A stretch of 64,000 nt of DNA. Source: Roridomyces roridus. Lineage: Eukaryota; Basidiomycota; Agaricomycetes; Agaricales; Mycenaceae. Shown here in pieces: positions 12,518 through 24,789 of this stretch. Under the pieces are notes generated by a model that saw only the letters and a program-made list of their open reading frames with translations, searched no databases and was not told the DNA's origin. The number at the start of each line of letters is the position of its first letter. Position 1 is the stretch's first letter. The DNA is taken from NCBI GenBank assembly GCA_029378245.1, contig JARKIF010000001.1, forward strand, positions 2,232,001-2,296,000, read 5' to 3'. The position numbers and the translations under genes are program-made.

Positions 12518-13171
12518 CTAGGAGCTCCTGGACGGCGAGAACACCCCTGTACAGCCACTGACTGCATCACGATTCGGCATCACAGAGTAGAGCTCTAGCT
12601 GGCTATGTGCTTCACCTATAAGTACGTCCTTCATATTGACAATTGCAACGAACATATCATCAGAAAGAGTAATATAACCACGCCAAAATCTCAACTCATT
12701 CAGCGGTCGCCATGAATCTGAAATCCGCAATGAGTCCACCACGGTCGAAAGAAGCGGCGAGGCATACCGGTTGAGCACCTTCTTAATTTCGCTTCCGTTG
12801 AATCTAGTCACTTCCACAAACCCCAGAGATTTCCTTCGTCCCAGGGCGGCTACCACCAGCTCACCCCGCCAATTGTACCCCTTGAACAAGCGTTTGAGAG
12901 CTGGATTGACGGGCACGCAATCGTCATAGTGCGAACAAACGAGGAACCTCTGTTCCCCGACAGTAACGATACAGTCGTGGATGGTGCCGACAACGTCCCG
13001 CGTGAACACAGGCCGTACGACCAGATACTCCAGTCGTTCGATGTTGGCTCTGGGACCGATAAAACTGTGACCCCTCCTCTGAGGGAGCGATGTCATCTCC
13101 CTTTTGACCGGGATTGTCACTGGTGAGACTGGGGTACTGTAGAGGAAAGCTCGACACGACACGGCCTTCAA
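12518..13171 (-). CDS. Hypothetical protein, agaricomycete type
   Basis: An open frame of 217 codons on the minus strand. The central part looks like real protein: RRGHSFIGPRANIERLEYL, GTIHDCIVTVGEQRFLVCSH, YDDCVPVNPALKRLF and WRGELVVAALGRR. No catalytic motif or known domain is recognised; the composition suggests a soluble beta-rich protein. The last 30 codons may not be real: a GT donor (TATAG|GTGAAG) near 12620 suggests an intron and a further exon. The 5' end is also uncertain, since an upstream exon beyond 13200 is possible. Function unknown. Confidence 0.5.
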   Translation of the reverse strand: MKAVSCRAFLYSTPVSPVTIPVKREMTSLPQRRGHSFIGPRANIERLEYLVVRPVFTRDVVGTIHDCIVTVGEQRFLVCSHYDDCVPVNPALKRLFKGYNWRGELVVAALGRRKSLGFVEVTRFNGSEIKKVLNRYASPLLSTVVDSLRISDSWRPLNELRFWRGYITLSDDMFVAIVNMKDVLIGEAHSQLELYSVMPNRDAVSGCTGVFSPSRSS

Positions 13172-14318
13172 CTGGGGTGGATTTGGGTGAGTGCGACGTG
13201 AAAATTCGACGAGCTCATACCTTCACCGTAGCGGTAGGGCGTTTCCTGTAGGACGGCATTGGTAGGATCGCGAGTGTCTTCAGTACGAGTACTAGTGTTG
13301 GTGAAAAAAGTAAGAGCGCCTTGCATCGACGAACATGTGGCATGTGGCTGGCCGTGATTCTGCGTTCGGATCAGCTAGCAGGTCGACGCGGACTTGGCCT
13401 GATTTCGGTTGTCCAGATCGGTGGAAGTTGAATGTCGATTCGGCGTTTGAAGTATACGAGCCAGAGTTGATGAGCCAGTTTGATGACCTTTCCAGAAATA
13501 TTCTGGGATTCTCTGTGGCTGAGGAGCAGAATCCGGAGCAAGAATCACCGCTAGAGCCACCCCACAATGTCAGTTGAGGCCTCGAGGCTTCTCGCCATCA
13601 ACACGCTGTCGAGCAGTGGATATTGCAATGAGCCCTGTCTCTCGGTGGCAACGGTACCGGACCTCAGAAAGGGGCCCCATGGCTCGAATTCAATGAAGTC
13701 GTGCTCCAGATTCAGAACTCTTTAGTTCGAGATGGAAGGCCTAGGATCGCAACCGTACACGAGGCAAGCTTCTCAGTAGATTTTTTACGCGTGGATTATG
13801 AGCCCCACGGCTCGGGCGCTTTAGCAATGACGCGTTGACAGCGGTGGTGCCTGGCGAGATAAGGTCCTTGAAGGGAATTCGTGCGTATTCGGTATTGTGG
13901 GTGTGAAGATGGTTGGAAGATGGTTTAAATTTGCTCTCGAGTTCAAGTTGTGTATGTTGTGGTTTGATGATCGAAGAACCACATTGGGATGCTTGCTGAC
14001 CTTCGGCCGCAATTCCCTTTCCGGTTCGGATTTGATGCATCCCGATTCCTGACTGCGTGCCCCTCTATTTCTGACATACGCAGGCGTCTCCCGCACTGCG
14101 CTGCACTCCCGTCTCGCTGCCATCATCCTCATCTGCGTGAAGCTTGAGATCTACAACAGGCAACGCCCCGTGCGTGGCACTGCGTGCTTCTGTCGCTTTG
14201 AGGTTGGCGCAATTCAAATTTCAAGTGGAATCCACATTCTCTGAGCAGAGACGCGAAGAGGAAGCCTGGTTTTGGCGGCGGGGTCTACACAATTAGTCCG
14301 CGCTCAGGCCGGCACAGT
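13172..14318. other. No supported gene
   Basis: Short open frames on both strands (for example 13335-13577 plus) could be exon fragments, but none has a recognisable domain or convincing splice partners. Confidence 0.35.
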
Positions 14319-15631
14319 TCACAAATTTCGCGTATACGCACGTATCATATCATGTAACAAACTCCTATGTACACATTTCTGTTCACGACCATCCCACCCA
14401 GCAAAACTTCCGGCTTGGCCACCGCGCCCGCGAGCAGCCTCGTGTTGATCCTTAACCACGTCCATATTCTCCCTGGGCACCAGAATGACCTCTTTCATGG
14501 CCACGAGAACGACCTCTTCCATGGCCACGAGAACGACCTCTTCCCTGAGAACGACCACCATCTTGGCGGCCGTCTGAAATGTGATTGTGCACACTAGTGC
14601 TGACTTGAGAAAAACGCAGAGGGGGGCGACGCTCGTCATGGGTCGTGTCAGGGGAATCACGTCGACGCTTTTGTGAGGTAGTTGGCACAGAAGTGCTCGG
14701 TCCCGGCGCGGTATCGGTTCCTGCTGTATGCTCCGGATCTGGATTTGCAGCTTCGTCCGGTTGTCTCGAAAGACGCTTAGCCATAGACGGAGGGGCATCG
14801 TTTGTGGGCTGCGGGGTGGGGTAGCTGCCTCCAGACTTGACTGGGAAGTCGGGGCTCGTGGCCTTGACATAGACCCGAGAGTCAAAGCCTCCTTTCCACC
14901 AATCTAAACAAGCGGAATGAGGGTCTGGTAGATGAAGAGAAGGACGCAGGGCCCACTATTGTTCTCCGGGTCGCCGAACTTGGTATAGTCGTAAAGAAAG
15001 ATGGAAGTTATTGTATGTCCATGGTATTCCCCGAGATCCTGGTCCGGGCTTTTGAGAAACAGCTTAGGAAGGTGGGAGCCTAGGATCCCATCAAAATTTT
15101 GTTTGAGATGCTGATGCAAAACTTGAAGTTCTATCTCGACGAGGACATTGTTATCCTGTAAGGCGACGTCTGAGGCTTGCGGCCGGGGGGAAATTGATAG
15201 ATTACTTTAGAGTTCCAATGCAAAAGTATGTCCCTTGGGTCCAGTGGGATGCTGGCAAGGTCGTTGATGAGTATGAGGAGCCATTGGACGCACGCGGTCC
15301 AGCACCCCTCCCGTTGCTCTGCTTTGCCGAGGGACAGGTGGTATGGGTAAGGATCGCGGATAATGAGGTACACACGCTCGTCTGGGCATTTGTACGTTTT
15401 GTTCTTCGATTTTTTGGGGCTGGCTACGAGTTTGGACATGGGGGTGAGTGCCAACGTATGTAAACAGACGTAAATTGTTTTTGCTTCCGGGATGGATCCG
15501 CAATCATGATTGTCAACAACCAATCCGAGTCTGGAAGCAATCTCAAGCAACTCTCGATCTTGACCTGGTTTTACTGTACATACATTTGTTCTCCTACTGC
15601 AGTGATCCAACCTCCTCTTCAATCCCCCCAC
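14319..15631 (-). pseudogene. Unrecognised multi-exon or broken gene with RG-rich tail
   Basis: Three protein-like stretches follow one another on the minus strand in different frames. 15631-15131 encodes KSKNKTYKCPDERVYLII and a Trp/Leu-rich segment. 15170-14890 encodes LVEIELQVLHQHLKQNFDG and GHTITSIFLYDYTKFGDP. 14880-14452 encodes WWKGGFDSRVYVKATSPDF, then a Pro/Ser region and a C-terminal RG-rich repeat (QGRGRSRGHGRGRSRGH). No clean GT-AG introns join the frames, so the gene may carry indels or unusual introns. The RG tail suggests RNA or nucleic-acid binding, but the fold is not recognised. Confidence 0.4.
14477..14548 (-). repeat. Three 24-bp tandem units in the RG-rich coding region
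   Basis: Units at 14477-14500, 14501-14524 and 14525-14548. The period of 24 keeps the frame and yields repeated RGHGRGRS-like octapeptides on the minus strand. Confidence 0.8.
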
Positions 15632-15664
15632 CCCTCCATTTCGCAGATAATCTGAGAAGGAATT

Positions 15665-17156
15665 CTAAGAATTGCACCGTCTGTTGAGACATTCACGAAG
15701 CTCCCAGATATTGGTGAACCGAGGACTTGTGGTATAGACCTGAATGTCGAGTATCCCTCGGTCACAGAAATTCCGCAGCTGGGTGAGAGCATCATCGATA
15801 GCGGCTTGGTCGATGGGGCTCCATGCACCGGCCTCAATGGAGAACCTGAGCGACTGCAATTTCACCATTTCTGGAACGTCGCCGGTCCTCGTTTCCAGCA
15901 TATGCGCCATCGATGATACGGTGGAAATGCCGAGGTATCCGACATCGATCAAGGTCAGGGACTTGAGAGCGGGTAAGATTGCAGTGTACGAGTCTTGGTC
16001 TCCAGGATGGCCCATGCGATAGAACAGTGTATCAAGGCTGTTATCCAGAGGTTCTCTGAGTGTGAGCCTCTCGAGGTTCGCGAGATCTGGACCCATCAAG
16101 TCAAAAAAATGAGTTATGAACGTAAACTCGTGATTCTGATTTGCTTCCCCCACGGACATGTCGAGCACACGAAGCGATCTGGAGCACGCAGATCGGGAAA
16201 CCAGGGACTTGACAGCCACGGAGGAGACAACAAAATCGAGTTCAAACTGGAGATGTTCCAGCCCTGGAGTAGTAAGATGGTCCAGGAAGCCGGGATGTCC
16301 GTCAATGATGATAACGGTGCGGAGTTGGGACATGACAAGGGGGGAAACACTCGATCCTGCCTGCTCGGACATGGCCATGGAATAGATGGAAAGACTTTGG
16401 AGGTTGGGTGTAAGATTTAGGAATGCGCGGCACTCGGGGGCGTCGCCAGCGATGCGCAGGCTAGTGAGATGGGTGAACATCCCCATTTGAGCGCCCATTA
16501 GTTGGGTGATATATCCCATTTTGAGCTCCACAAGGGAAGGGGCATATGCGGCCATGAGCGAGGGAGCCACTTCCAAGTGTTTGGTAGAAGGATATGGAGT
16601 ATGGCCTTGATTGACAGAGAGTCCTCGCAAGCGCGGAAGGAAGCATGGGAGCGAATAACAAGTGACTCGGGGGAAAGCAGTGTGCTCCATGCGCAGAGTC
16701 AACATCTCCCACCTCGACGGATGGTCGAAGAGATAGTCTTCGAGGGTTGCCAAGTCCCCCGAAGACCGAATGGTAACATCTGCGTTTAAAAGGCAGGTCC
16801 CAGTTCGACCAAACCACACCCGAAGCTCCATTGCTGGAGTTAAAGGATCAGAAGAGGCTAGATAGTCCATGAAATCGATTACTTGACTGTATATGGGTCC
16901 AAAGTTCAGGTGTCCCTAAAGCTATTTGTCGCCACTGGCAGCAAACGTGGGACAGGGCCAACGGGTCCTGCTGTGGGTGTTCCTTGACGCACGCCATGAA
17001 AATGGCGACGGTGAGTTCGGGTGGGATCGAGAGTATTGGGAAGATGATGGATCGCATGGCCTGCTCCAGCTGCTCTGCTTCGGTGCGCAAAGAAGCCATT
17101 TGTCGCTGGATATCATGGAGACGAGATTGCCAGACGATGCGGGGGTTGTTCTGCAT
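15665..17156 (-). CDS. F-box/LRR protein (copy A)
   Basis: Two exons, 17156-16883 and 16833-15665, separated by a 49-nt intron with phase 1. They join to 480 codons without a stop. The N-terminus has a short coiled coil (RLHDIQRQMASLRTEAEQLEQAM), then the F-box (IIFPILSIPPELTVAIFMAC, SHVCCQWRQIALGTPELW). The second exon is a series of irregular leucine-rich repeats. Family role: F-box binds Skp1 in an SCF ubiquitin ligase and the LRRs select substrates; the substrate is unknown. The start at 17156 directly precedes the coiled coil, as in relatives; an upstream in-frame Met is possible. The 5' 720 bp are almost identical to the pseudogene at 38.7-39.4 kb and related to the remnant at 22.8-23.2 kb. 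Confidence 0.8.
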
Positions 17157-17657
17157 GCTCTGTGAGGTGGAGATAGAGAGAATAGCGAGATATCCCACGC
17201 AGAAACCTCCAGACTCCCATGGCCATGTCCAGGTTCTGCCGGTCGGAGGAAGGCATCCAAATCAAGAGCAAGTGTCCCGATTTGGAGTAGCCCATCACTT
17301 CTCACCTTGGACGATGGCTTCCAGGCCAGCCAGCATGTCATCTTCGACTTGGCGGCAAATAGTTCGCCCCTCTCCACTGCATGTCTGCGCGCTTGCTTCT
17401 CTGGCATCAAGTACAAATATTCATACTGATTCAAGATGGGGTTACGAGTCTAGAGTACAATACGCTTTGGAATCTGAGACACGATAGCCTTATTGCCGGC
17501 GTAAGGTCGCGTCACTAAGTGAAGGCCTTGAGGCAGATATTTTTCTCCGATGGTAATTTCTCTCCAACACGATACAGATTGGTTCATAGGGCGGCGCCAA
17601 ATACATGCATCCGGAATAGGCGCTTTATATACCAGAAGGGTCGAGTCCACCGGTCTG

Positions 17658-19429
17658 CTAATTTCTAACCCCGGAAAGACAAAGAAATCCCCGCGCTGAC
17701 ATCTTACCCAGGTAAGTTTCCACCGTGTCGGGAAAGGGGCTTCCGTTGAGATCCAGCTCGATGGTGCGAATCGACGGGAAGGGCGCCTGCGCCATACTGC
17801 GATGGCTCCAAAGCGAGTCAATCATGCGCACCAGGCAGCGCCCGTCAACCACGTCACTGAAATGCCCAATCTTGAGTTTCGCCAAGTTACGGAGGGGGTG
17901 GAGCGCAGATTCATAGAACATCTCCAGGAAGGGAAAAGTCTCTGCCGTCGAGCAGTCGGTGAGTGTAAGCTCCTCCAGATTCGGCACATGTTGAAGCAGT
18001 CGCGTAAAAGCCTGCAGTCCTCCGATCGAGCAGGTGCTCAGATCGAGGCTGAGCAGCCCCTGCGGTGCACAACAAACGATTTCGTCCACGGGACAGAACT
18101 GAACATCGTCATGAGCAGTGAAGGCAAGGGATTGCAAATGAGGAAATTCGAAGACTTCGAGGATGACCGCGGCCGTGTCCTCGGCGGTAGTGAACTCGAG
18201 GGAAGTGAGCGTGGGCATCTCGTGATGGTTTTGCTGGAATTCATAATTTTTAATGTGTGCCAAGCGGCACTCCTGCAGCTCGGTGCATTGGATCAGGATA
18301 TCGTACAAGTGGTCTCCACTCATTTCGATGAAGATCGACAAAGACGTCAGCTGGTACCAGGGGAACTCGACGGGTTGAAGACGGAACGAATATAGGGCAT
18401 AAGCGGTAAGCGTAAACGCTTCTAGGACCGGGGAATTCTTGAAGAAATCCATCATTCTGTCCAGTGGTACTGGAGGCCCTTGGCCATCCGGATCCATGAT
18501 TCTGGTTTCTTCGACCGCAGTTCCTTCAAAATCCATTATGAAAAGGGTAAGAGAGGTGAGTTGGGCGAAGTTGGGGTCGTCTGCGTCGTCGATGATGATA
18601 TCCGCGGGGCGCACATTGAGGACAAGCCTCTCAAGCCTCTCCTGGACGTGCGTAAGAACGTGGAACGGGCACTCTGGTGGGGGTGGTGGGACCCGGATCA
18701 TGCGCGTGCGCCACTGCTGAGCGCAGTCGGCGATGCTGGATACCCTTGGTGTGGGAGGTCGGGGTGTCGGACTATGGTATGAAATACCAAGCAAATCCAC
18801 CGTCACGGAAAGAGGGCGGGCGATAGACCGGTTAAAAACTGTCTCCATGAGTTGCGGGTGCATACGCGGGAAGTAAAGTGTTCCACTCCAAAGCGACGCC
18901 GTTCCCAGACAGACACCTCGCCACCTGCTGCACACCCGGCTCAAGGCGGCGAGTGCCACCGCGTCTCCGCCAATGCTCTCCCGGAGCAGTGTGAAGATCG
19001 TGCTAAGGATCTCCACGGGTAACGCCTGAGTCCCGTCGATTGTGCCGCTCGCCGTTGGCAACGTGAAATAGTGCGGTGGATAGCCTTCCTCCTCCGCACA
19101 GAAGGCCATACGGCCTATGGTAGCAGTGAGAATGGTGCATAATCAAGCGACAGTTGCTTTTTACCTATGGCTAACGCGGCAGCATTGGTTCCAGGGAGGT
19201 CGAGCAAGGAAAAGATGCGGCGGACCAGGAGATCCGCGCTTGTGGAATCCAGGGCGCCCACAGCAAGCTCAGAAACATCCGCGACAGCGAGAGTTCTCGG
19301 AGCCAGCAATCTGTCGAGTTCCGCCTGGACTTCTGCGTGACGCTGAACGTTTTCCTGCTCCAGCTCAGCCTCAACGGTTGTCTGATCAATTAGATCGTCA
19401 AGGGCACCCGCGGTAGCATGAGGGAACAT
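17658..19429 (-). CDS. F-box/LRR protein
   Basis: Exon 1 is 19429-19165 and exon 2 19114-17658, with a 50-nt intron whose phases agree, giving 573 residues. The first exon encodes an acidic helical region (TVEAELEQENVQRHAEVQAE). The F-box follows in exon 2: LPVEILSTIFTLL, then LSRVCSRWRGVCLGTASLW. After that come leucine-rich repeats (LTSLTLFIMDF, LEAFTLTAYAL, LQSLAFTAHD, LEELTLTDCS). A GT donor near 17710 (GGGTAAGA) could remove the last 16 residues and add another exon; I cannot decide. It is on the same strand as and just upstream of copy A but is not a recent duplicate of it. Likely an SCF substrate adaptor, substrate unknown. Confidence 0.75.
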
Positions 19430-20597
19430 GTGCACTGAGTCTACTGCGGGAGCCGATGAGTAGGGTTTCCAAGATTTAGAGAGCACAGACCACATACCAT
19501 GAGACCAGTTTGCCCTCCCCTCCAGTTCAATCCCGACATTCGCCTGGGTCGGATTCATGTCGATGCCACCAAGTCAATGTCGACAATGGGCGCAAAGTTG
19601 TGCAGGAAGTGTGACCACAGACCACGAGGCGGACCCGAAACCGAATCTGCGGTCGAAAATGACTGGCCATGGATTTTAACTTGCATGCATGAATCCGACG
19701 TCAGCAATCATGCGAGCACGGTGGACATAGCGCAATCCTGGTGGGATTCTAGGCTCATAAGGATCACTGGAGGCACCCCATATCTCATGATCCTGCAAAT
19801 CCCACTCTCGACGATATCCGGAGGAAGAGTGGCTTGCGGCTTGCCGGATTGAAGGTATCAAATCTAGAAAATTGGAAGGCGGGAACAGAGAGAAGTGAGG
19901 TGAGAAGATCCATACACGAGGCGAATTGGGAGGTTATTGGGCCAGCTAGCGAGCCAGTGGCATGGCCAGCTCATTCCGAGACACGCTGTGTGAGAAGTTG
20001 CTTGAAGGAGATTGTCTGGAAGCCGGGCAGGAGTGGGAGTGGTTCCAAAGAGCTAGACGCGCCGATTGACAATCTTCTGTCCATGGGATACCCATTTGAC
20101 TGGGCAATGGCGGTGAAGGAGACGCAGTGCAACTGTGCGTCAGCGTAGCCGCGTTGCTGACAGCACAGCAACGCGCTCACATGACTCGTAACCCCTATGT
20201 GAACACCAGTAACCTTCTTTGACGTGCGGTGGCTTTTGCCGGCAGTGAAAACTACTTCGAATTTAAATTTCTCGTACCTCCTGGCTATCGCGTGTGCTAC
20301 ATCCACTCCGGAATCATCGCATCTACGATCGATCTTGGCCACCTGTGAACCCCCGCCCGGTGCACAATCGGCCGCGTGTGGATGTCATCCCACATCGTCA
20401 ACGCACCCTCCAGTACGGTACAAGATCAAATATTACCGCTATGGCCGCCGCACCAGCAGATACCATCCGTGACGCGCTGTTTGACCCAAAGGGAGCCCAG
20501 GGATGTACCAGCGTCTTCTGCGCCAACAATATTGAATCCGACCCTTTTCGACACTAGCTCACCGCAAAGTACGCCAGCTCAGGAGAATTTACTCATA
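19430..20597. other. Intergenic, nothing recognised
   Basis: A possible 5' extension of the minus-strand F-box gene reaches about 19558. The rest holds only short frames without domains, and the promoter of the gene starting at 20598. Confidence 0.4.
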
Positions 20598-21225
20598 ATG
20601 GAGACTTGGCCGTTCGAAATCGGATCCGCAACCATGTACCGCCCGCGTCCACATCTACCTTGTGTTCCGTTTCGCTTGGTCCGGTACAAACCACCTAAAT
20701 GGACCGAAGCGATGGCGCGGAATTGGAAGCCTAGCCAAGCTATTTCGTTTGCTTACTTAGGGGAGGAAAGACTGTCGGGCATCTCACTCCAGTGGGCCGC
20801 CATAAACGGAACTGCGTTGACGATTCAAGACGGTCAAGACCACGTGTTTGACCGACTGGGTATACAGGAGATTGTTCTTCGCATTATTGTTGAGTAAATG
20901 GCTCGGCAGATAGTCCCCACCTGAACTTTTCGAACTTCTAGTGGCCTGGATATGAGCCGGAACAGACATACCAACCTATGAAAGTTGAAGGCGTGGACCA
21001 TGCTGGTTTTGCTACCAAAGTGGCCGACGCTATTTCAAAGCAGATCGAAGTGAGTGGCATTTTGCCTATCGAACACTGAGTAATCCATCCTTTCAGAGAA
21101 TAAATATGCCCCCGTTCAACGCGAACGTGAGCGATGTGGATTTCCAACTGGTTTCAATCGTCAACACGTTCGAGAATGTGTGGCAGCCGAGAGTGGCGGT
21201 GGCCATTGTGTCGACTATTGAGTGA
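20598..21225 (+). CDS. Small hypothetical protein, three exons
   Basis: Exons 20598-20888, 20942-21049 and 21097-21225 join in phase 0 to 175 residues. The first donor is GTTGAGT; other joins break the frame. The protein is Trp/Tyr/Pro-rich with spaced motifs: FRLVRYKPPKWTEAM, EIVLRI followed by WPGYEPE across the first intron, and a C-terminal FQLVSIVNTFENVWQPRVAV. No signal peptide or membrane segment is seen. I recall similar uncharacterised proteins in agaricomycetes but cannot name a family; function unknown. The clean splicing suggests a live gene. Confidence 0.65.
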
Positions 21226-21777
21226 TAGCGTGGATGGCCGGGGGAGGAGGAGGAGGATGTATTACCGGGAATATGTAAAATTTTGAAAGAGCAAGAAAGT
21301 GCAGCGTAGGAGAGGAGAGAGAGAGAGAGAGAGAGAGAAAATACACGTTTGGCCATGAGGAGTATGCAGAGATGAAGGAAGCCATTGATAAAATTACTCG
21401 CAATCGCTCAGAAGAGTTGCGCCACAGTGGGTCCGACTCCCGAGTCCCGACGAAACAGCCGCACGTATCGCACCGGACAATAAGTAAGACGACTCCATTC
21501 CGTTTCGTCCTAAATGAACCGTTAGCCCTCAACGTCTCGCGCTTCCTTGGCCTTCGCTTCCAAGAAATATGTAGAGAGGCACCGTTGTCCCTTGAGTCGC
21601 TGGACATGGTACCAACCAACGGAGATTTCTAGGAGGTGAATCTGGTATTCGCCAGCGTCTTTGCCAAGTCTTTGCAATCACATCTCCGAGCTCGAGCGAG
21701 CATCACGAGTGGGATATTGCATTCGGCGTGAGAGCCTGACGAAGAGTCCATGCTCGTTTCTACTATGAGCTCAGTCG
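21226..21777. other. Intergenic with a GA microsatellite
   Basis: A run of GA dinucleotides lies at about 21316-21339. No gene supported. Confidence 0.5.
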
Positions 21778-22547
21778 TCACGCAAAAAGCCCCGCGCAAG
21801 CGACGTTAAAATGCTGCGAGACGTTCCGACCAATGTTTTTAAGTTTCGCATCGCCCGCAAAGTGGTGTTTGCTCGACCAGTCTTTAGTACACTTGGCGAG
21901 AGACGGATAGGAGTCTCTTTTTATGCCCTGTCGTAAACTTTGAATTCCTCTTTTTGAGAGTTTTCCGAACGCCTTTCCTACTCTTTCCGCCGGGACTTCG
22001 TCCGGGAGTACCTTGACTGTTTCTAAATGTGTATGTGCGCGTATAAATGGTTTGGTATCGCGGGTGGTGAAGTCTGATGTGAAGGACCGTAGAGTAGGAA
22101 ATGCTTCAGTCAGAAGTGCAAGCAGAGTCATGGACCCGCCGCCACGTATCTCGAATTTCTCGAGGCGCGGCCAAGTGACCGCGCAAGAGGCCGAAGCTTG
22201 TGATCTTCGTTCCATCTAGGTCTGCGAGTGCTCGAATAAGTCTTAGCGGGATTAAATTTACATCCGACGCACATGTTCACGATGAGATATCGAACGGCGG
22301 CACTAACGTCCGGGTTCTCGTCGACAGACTGACAAAACTTTACCAATGCACAGGTTGATCGGATGTCGACAGATTTGTAGACAAGGGACATGGGGATGTC
22401 GATGTCGCGGAAAACGAGCTCGTCGGCGAATCCACACAGGCTCAAGGAAAGACCGCCACGGCTCATCGGGAAAGGTGGTTTCTGAAACATCGGAGGAGAA
22501 ATGCGTTTTATGAATGAGAGTTGGATATATTTGGTCCCTTTGTGCAA
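21778..22547 (-). pseudogene. Fragment of LRR-like family shared with 48.0 kb
   Basis: Two blocks in different frames. 22547-22240 encodes VDIRSTCALVKFCQSVDENP and AAVRYLIVNMCVG; 22215-21778 encodes WPRLEKFEIRGGG and FPTLRSFTSDFTTRDTKPF. Both align by eye with the gene at 48013-49105 (IRSTNAFIDFFRCVDRNP; FPALRCFFSCYNTRDVERF). A frame change near 22215-22240 and the lack of a C-terminal third make it a fragment. It abuts the remnant of a different F-box family at 22.6-23.2 kb. Confidence 0.6.
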
Positions 22548-22559
22548 ATGTCACTGGTC

Positions 22560-23160
22560 CTATGATCCTTTGAACCTGGATGGCTCTTTCTGTAGGTCGC
22601 CTTTGTTCATGGTAATGGCCTTTGTCATTCGATGACAAGTGCCTGGTTTTCTAGACATCAGATGTGGGCCCGGGACGAGCTGTCCACACAATATTAATGG
22701 GGGAAAAGGTTCAGAGTAGATTACGTCGGCTGTGAAATTGTCCATACCTGAATATATACGTCTCCAAAGTTCAGGTGTTACTAAAGCTGTTTGTCGCCAC
22801 TGGCTGCAACGTGGGCCGGGAACAACGGGTCCTGCTCTGGGTGCTCCTTGACGCACGCCATGAGAATGACGATGGTGAGTTCGGGTGGGCTCGAGAGTAT
22901 CGGGAAGATGATGGACCCCATGGTCTGCTCCAGCGGCTGCTCTGCTTCGGTGCGCAAAGAAGCCACCTCTCGCATCGAGATTGCCTGACGATGCGGGGGT
23001 TGTTCTGCATGTTCTGTGCGGTAGGGATAGAGAATAGCGACATGAAATGTCCAGATTCTGCCGGTCGGAGGACGTGATCTAAATCAAGAGCAAGTGTCCG
23101 GATTTGGATTAACCCATCACTTCTCACCTTGGACGATGGCCTCCTTAGCAAGGCATCCAA
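22560..23160 (-). pseudogene. Remnant of F-box exon (copy B)
   Basis: Related to the first exon of copy A: VASLRTEAEQPLEQTMGSI, then IFPILSSPPELTIVILMAC and CSQWRQTALVTPELWRR, but in shifted frames with a missing segment before the F-box. The LRR exon is absent. Upstream sequence to about 23160 still matches the copy A promoter region. Confidence 0.65.
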
Positions 23161-23464
23161 CAGCCCGGTTGTTTACGCCCATGTCATCTTCGAGCGGAGG
23201 ATCTGGTACCCTCTTGGAGGGTAGTTTGACAAGGGTAGTCATTGGGAACATTTTAGATGACAAGCGGAGCAGTGTACCTGTGTAAATAACCTGGCAGCAA
23301 AAATTGCATATTGGATTGCCATTTCGTCGTTCAGGGAGAAGGAGGAACCGCCGGTATGTGAGCTGGGGTCGGCACCGTACAGATGAAGTGCGGGAGGGAT
23401 TTATTTGGATTTGATTGACCGATGACTCTCCCGCTACGCCAGGTTCACTCGCCGCCTTCGAGAC

Positions 23465-23894
23465 CTCTGCTATCCAGCGCAGGTCCTTGTCTCATGCTTG
23501 CCTCTGTCTCTGAGTAGACGCAGGCTTATCGACGCTCACCGCCGACACACAACTCCGAGAATGAAGGCTAAAATCGCCGTCGTCGACCTCTGCTATCCAG
23601 CGCAGGTCCTTGTCTCATGCTTGCCTCTGTCTCTGAGTAGACGCAGGCTTATCCGCAGCGAGCCCGGTTCCATTATCCCACAAGGATCGATGCCAAGGTC
23701 TACTTGCTCGTTCTATCACATTACTCTTCCCGCTAACGACCAGACCCATAGCCAAACCCTCTATTGCTTGTCGGGGTACCATTCCTTGCCCTGCGAACGC
23801 CCAGGTTGCCACCTCACTCTGTCGTCGATCTCTGCTACCCAGCGCAGGTCCTTGCCTCATACTTGCCTCTGTCTCGGAGTAGACGCAGGCTTTG
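23465..23894 (+). repeat. Three dispersed copies of a 65-bp motif
   Basis: A unit beginning CTCTGCTATCCAGCGCAGG and ending ACGCAGGCTTATC occurs at about 23465, 23588 and 23830 (the last with several changes). The same set is mirrored in the right arm. Confidence 0.85.
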
Positions 23895-24345
23895 TGGCTT
23901 GATGACACAGAAAGATGCTCCGAGTCGTTTGACCGCCTGCAATGGTGTGCTTCCTCGCTATATTGTACTACTTGACTCACTAGACCTCTAGACGAATCCG
24001 CTATGTTCTTACTCGACAGATGAAACTCATCTGGCGTCGCTGTCTTGCACAAGGCCTTCTCCCAGGGTAACGTCTTATGCTATGTCCGTTGTCGATGGGG
24101 CTGACCGTTCTTCAGGCACGTATGGGCCCTTTCCCTGCCATTCGGGGCCTCAGACGCCCTCACTATCTTCGATACCCGCCACCTTGCCACGTGTTGGAAC
24201 CCATTATCTTTGGAATCCAATTGCGACTTCTTTCTAGTCTTTCGTCTTGTCCCTCCCTTTCGATTCTTCAAAGCCGTTGGCGGCATCATGTAAATTACTC
24301 AAGTCGCCAAGCTGGTCTCTCCTCGCAACCAGGTTTTGGCTGCTT

Positions 24346-24758
24346 CGGAAGCTCCGGTCTGTGAAAATGCCTTTTCCTTCGTCAGTAACTCATTTTACCC
24401 AGGTGCAAGCACCAATGATGCCTTCCGGCTGTAAATTTACTTGCTGGGGTATGGCCGCCCGGTAGCTGGGAAGTGACGGTGGATGGATGGGAGCGGGTGT
24501 GCGTGTACATTTCATCTCTCAAGAATGCTTCACTCACATTCACCAGTCTGCAAGTCAACGCCATCGCCACCGGGGCCTTGTGTGTCCTGCTGCTCCCTCT
24601 GCTGGAAGCGACCATCAAGCAATCCTAGGAGCCCCCGCACCTGGCTATCACCGGGTCTGTCCTCGGAAGGTCCGGTCTGTGAAAACGCCTTTTCCTTCGT
24701 CAGTAATTCATTTTACCCAGATGCCAGCACAAACGGTACCTCCCGGCTGTAATTTTAC
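24346..24758 (+). repeat. Pair of 95-bp direct repeats
   Basis: 24346-24440 and 24664-24758 share CGGAAG-TCCGGTCTGTGAAAA, TTCGTCAGTAA-TCATTTTACC and CCGGCTGTAA with about 10% difference. The 223 bp between them may be a duplicated insertion. Mirrored at 33529-33941. Confidence 0.8.
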
Positions 24759-24789
24759 AGCATTAACGTCGGCCAGGCGAGACACATCA

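Noticed and set aside
17450..17657. Extra 3' exon for the F-box gene at 17.7-19.4 kb
   Set aside because: A donor exists near 17710 but no acceptor gives leucine-rich or conserved sequence.
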